NCBI GenBank assembly: GCA_902803255.1
Contig: CADCPG010000034.1
Span: 1-7,672 of the forward strand
From: an uncultured Ruminococcus sp.
Lineage (GTDB): Bacteria; Bacillota; Clostridia; Oscillospirales; CAG-272
Direction of reading: 5' to 3'
DNA: 7,672 nucleotides
Shown here: positions 6,964 through 7,672 of the stretch, piece after piece
Layout of the letters: each line of letters starts with the position of its first letter
Position numbering within the stretch: position 1 is the first letter of the stretch
Made by a program: the position numbers and the translations under genes
The notes under the pieces: model-generated
The model's input: the letters and a program-made list of their open reading frames with translations, nothing else
The model's database searches: none
Told to the model about the DNA's origin: nothing

Positions 6964-7007
6964 TTTCCCCGGAGCGGAAGCGGTAGAGAAGAATCGAAGC
7001 GTTTTAC

Positions 7008-7036
7008 TTTACAAACAGTCGCTTTCGTGGTATAAT
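7008..7036 (+). promoter_or_regulatory. Strong extended -10 promoter of the V-type ATPase operon
   Basis: TTTACA (7008-7013), a 17-base spacer and a perfect TATAAT (7031-7036), with TGG directly before the -10 (an extended -10). Transcription would start near 7043, leaving a leader of about 65 bases before the ATG at 7109. This is the best promoter match in the window and suggests that the ATPase operon is transcribed separately from the phosphoesterase gene upstream. Confidence 0.75.
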
Positions 7037-7062
7037 TAATATATTGTTTTAATATTATATCT

Positions 7063-7088
7063 TGCCGGCGGGGTCTCTCCGCACGGCA
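7063..7088 (+). promoter_or_regulatory. Hairpin in the leader of the ATPase operon
   Basis: TGCCGGCGG (7063-7071, the first base pairing as T-A) and CCGC-A-CGGCA (7079-7088) form a 9-bp stem with one bulged A and a loop of about 7 bases. It ends about 20 bases before the ATG of the first ATPase gene. There is no T-run after it. It may affect mRNA stability or translation, but this is inference from symmetry alone. Confidence 0.35.
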
Positions 7089-7108
7089 GGGAAAGGCTAC
7101 ATCGAAAA

Positions 7109-7438
7109 ATGAGTTCTGCGGCAGACAAATCCTTAAAGCTGATACTCGACGCGGAAAAGCAGGCTGACGCCGTCCGCAAGGGCGCCGTCGCGGCCGCCAG
7201 GGACATGGTGACCGAGGCTTCGGAAAAAAACGATGCGCGGGCGGAAGCCGGCATCGCGGCCGCCGAGGAGGAGATGAAGGCGACTCTCGCCGAGATTAAC
7301 GCGAAAGCCGACGAGATAGTAAAGAAGGAGCGTGCCGAAGCGACGGTCGAGGCCGGACGGCTCGAACACAGAGCCTCGAAGGCTATGCCGGCGGCGGTAA
7401 AGCTCATTTGCTGGGAACTGAACGGAGGAAGCGACTGA
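7109..7438 (+). CDS. ntpF: V-type ATP synthase peripheral stalk subunit, G/H type (NtpF-like)
   Basis: Predicted coiled-coil subunit that pairs with subunit E to form a peripheral stalk joining the V1 head to the membrane part of a V-type ATPase/ATP synthase. The 109 residues are almost wholly helical, with alanine, glutamate and lysine in heptad-like spacing from about 5 to 88. They include A-E-K-Q-A-D and repeated A-x-x-E patterns, as in bacterial and archaeal G/H (AhaH, NtpF) proteins. Sequence alone is low-complexity, but the next gene is clearly subunit I, and the F-I order matches the Enterococcus hirae ntp operon and the Thermus G-I order. The ATG at 7109 has only a distant purine-rich stretch (AGGGAAAGG, 13 bases away), so translation initiation looks weak. 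It sits one base ahead of the ntpI start and was probably translated together with it. Confidence 0.75.
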   Translation: MSSAADKSLKLILDAEKQADAVRKGAVAAARDMVTEASEKNDARAEAGIAAAEEEMKATLAEINAKADEIVKKERAEATVEAGRLEHRASKAMPAAVKLICWELNGGSD

Positions 7439-7439
7439 T

Positions 7440-7672
7440 ATGTCTGTCGCTAAAATGAAAAAGCTCGACGTCTTTACCATCGAGCCGTATTCCGCCGACC
7501 TCGCCGCAAGCCTTGTAAAGCTTCGCTGCGTGGACATCGAAGCGACCGCTCTCCGTGAGGGCGTGACCTCCAGATACGACGCCTCCGAAGACAGGATCTC
7601 ATCCGAGCGCCGGCGGGACAGGGTCGGACAGGCCATCGCGGCCGTCGCGCCCTACGTAAAAAAGAAAAAGAA
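7440..7672 (+). CDS. ntpI: V-type ATP synthase subunit I, N-terminal part (runs off the window)
   Basis: The first 77 codons of the large membrane subunit (a-subunit homologue) that forms the ion half-channel and anchors the peripheral stalks. The opening MSVAKMKKLDVF closely matches the conserved N-terminus of subunit I (M-x-V-x-K-M-K-K-L). The segment LVKLRCVDIE matches the usual L-x-x-L-x-C-V-x-I region of its first beta-alpha unit. The visible part belongs to the soluble N-terminal domain; the membrane half lies beyond the window. The ATG at 7440 is one base after the ntpF stop, with GGAGG (7424-7428) 11 bases upstream inside ntpF, consistent with coupled translation. The frame is open to the last base. 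The rest of the operon (K, E, C, F, A, B, D) is expected downstream but not seen. Confidence 0.82.
   Translation, partial: MSVAKMKKLDVFTIEPYSADLAASLVKLRCVDIEATALREGVTSRYDASEDRISSERRRDRVGQAIAAVAPYVKKKK

Noticed and set aside
6964..7030. A possible terminator after the metallophosphoesterase gene (GAAGCG and CGCTTTC at about 6996-7025)
   Set aside because: The stem is short and imperfect, has no T-run, and spans the -35 of the ATPase promoter; not strong enough to call.

Overview
The window looks like a chromosomal segment from a moderately GC-rich member of the Firmicutes, probably a Clostridia-type gut or anaerobic lineage. This is inferred from a YpsC/RlmL-type RNA methyltransferase, lipoproteins with tandem N-terminal modules, strong purine-rich Shine-Dalgarno sites, a TTG start, and a V-type ATPase operon that opens in the NtpF-NtpI order. 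No marker gene fixes the taxon, so the placement is an inference. No mobile element, CRISPR array, tRNA or rRNA was seen.

Layout. Bases 2-2170 (+) are the 5'-truncated gene of an exported lipoprotein with two tandem copies of an N-terminal module, a small linker domain and a C-terminal metallo-beta-lactamase-fold hydrolase domain of ComEC-like motif pattern. A perfect 21-bp inverted repeat (2191-2236) separates it from the convergent gene at 2293-3558 (-), a THUMP-containing class I SAM-dependent rRNA guanine-N2 methyltransferase that starts at a TTG behind a strong ribosome binding site. The 235-bp divergent intergenic region (3559-3793) holds a good sigma-A-type promoter for the + strand, a probable overlapping minus-strand promoter and a leader rich in hairpins. 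Bases 3794-5791 (+) encode a second lipoprotein. It carries two copies of the same kind of module, here fused to a glycerophosphodiester phosphodiesterase (GDPD) domain. It is followed after 44 bases by a leaderless calcineurin-like metallophosphoesterase (5836-6963). A very good extended -10 promoter (7008-7036) then starts a V-type ATPase operon: a coiled-coil G/H-type stalk subunit (7109-7438) and the beginning of membrane subunit I (7440 to the window end).

How they may work together. The most interesting point is a modular scheme: two surface lipoproteins carry diverged copies of one module, duplicated in tandem, joined to two unrelated metallohydrolase folds (MBL and GDPD TIM barrel). 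A third phosphoesterase fold sits directly downstream in the same orientation. This suggests a surface set for cleaving phosphodiesters, for example teichoic acid, glycerophosphodiesters or nucleic acid, with the duplicated modules perhaps binding glycan or cell wall. The substrate and the module's role are inferred, not shown. The methyltransferase and the ATPase genes look like ordinary housekeeping neighbours.
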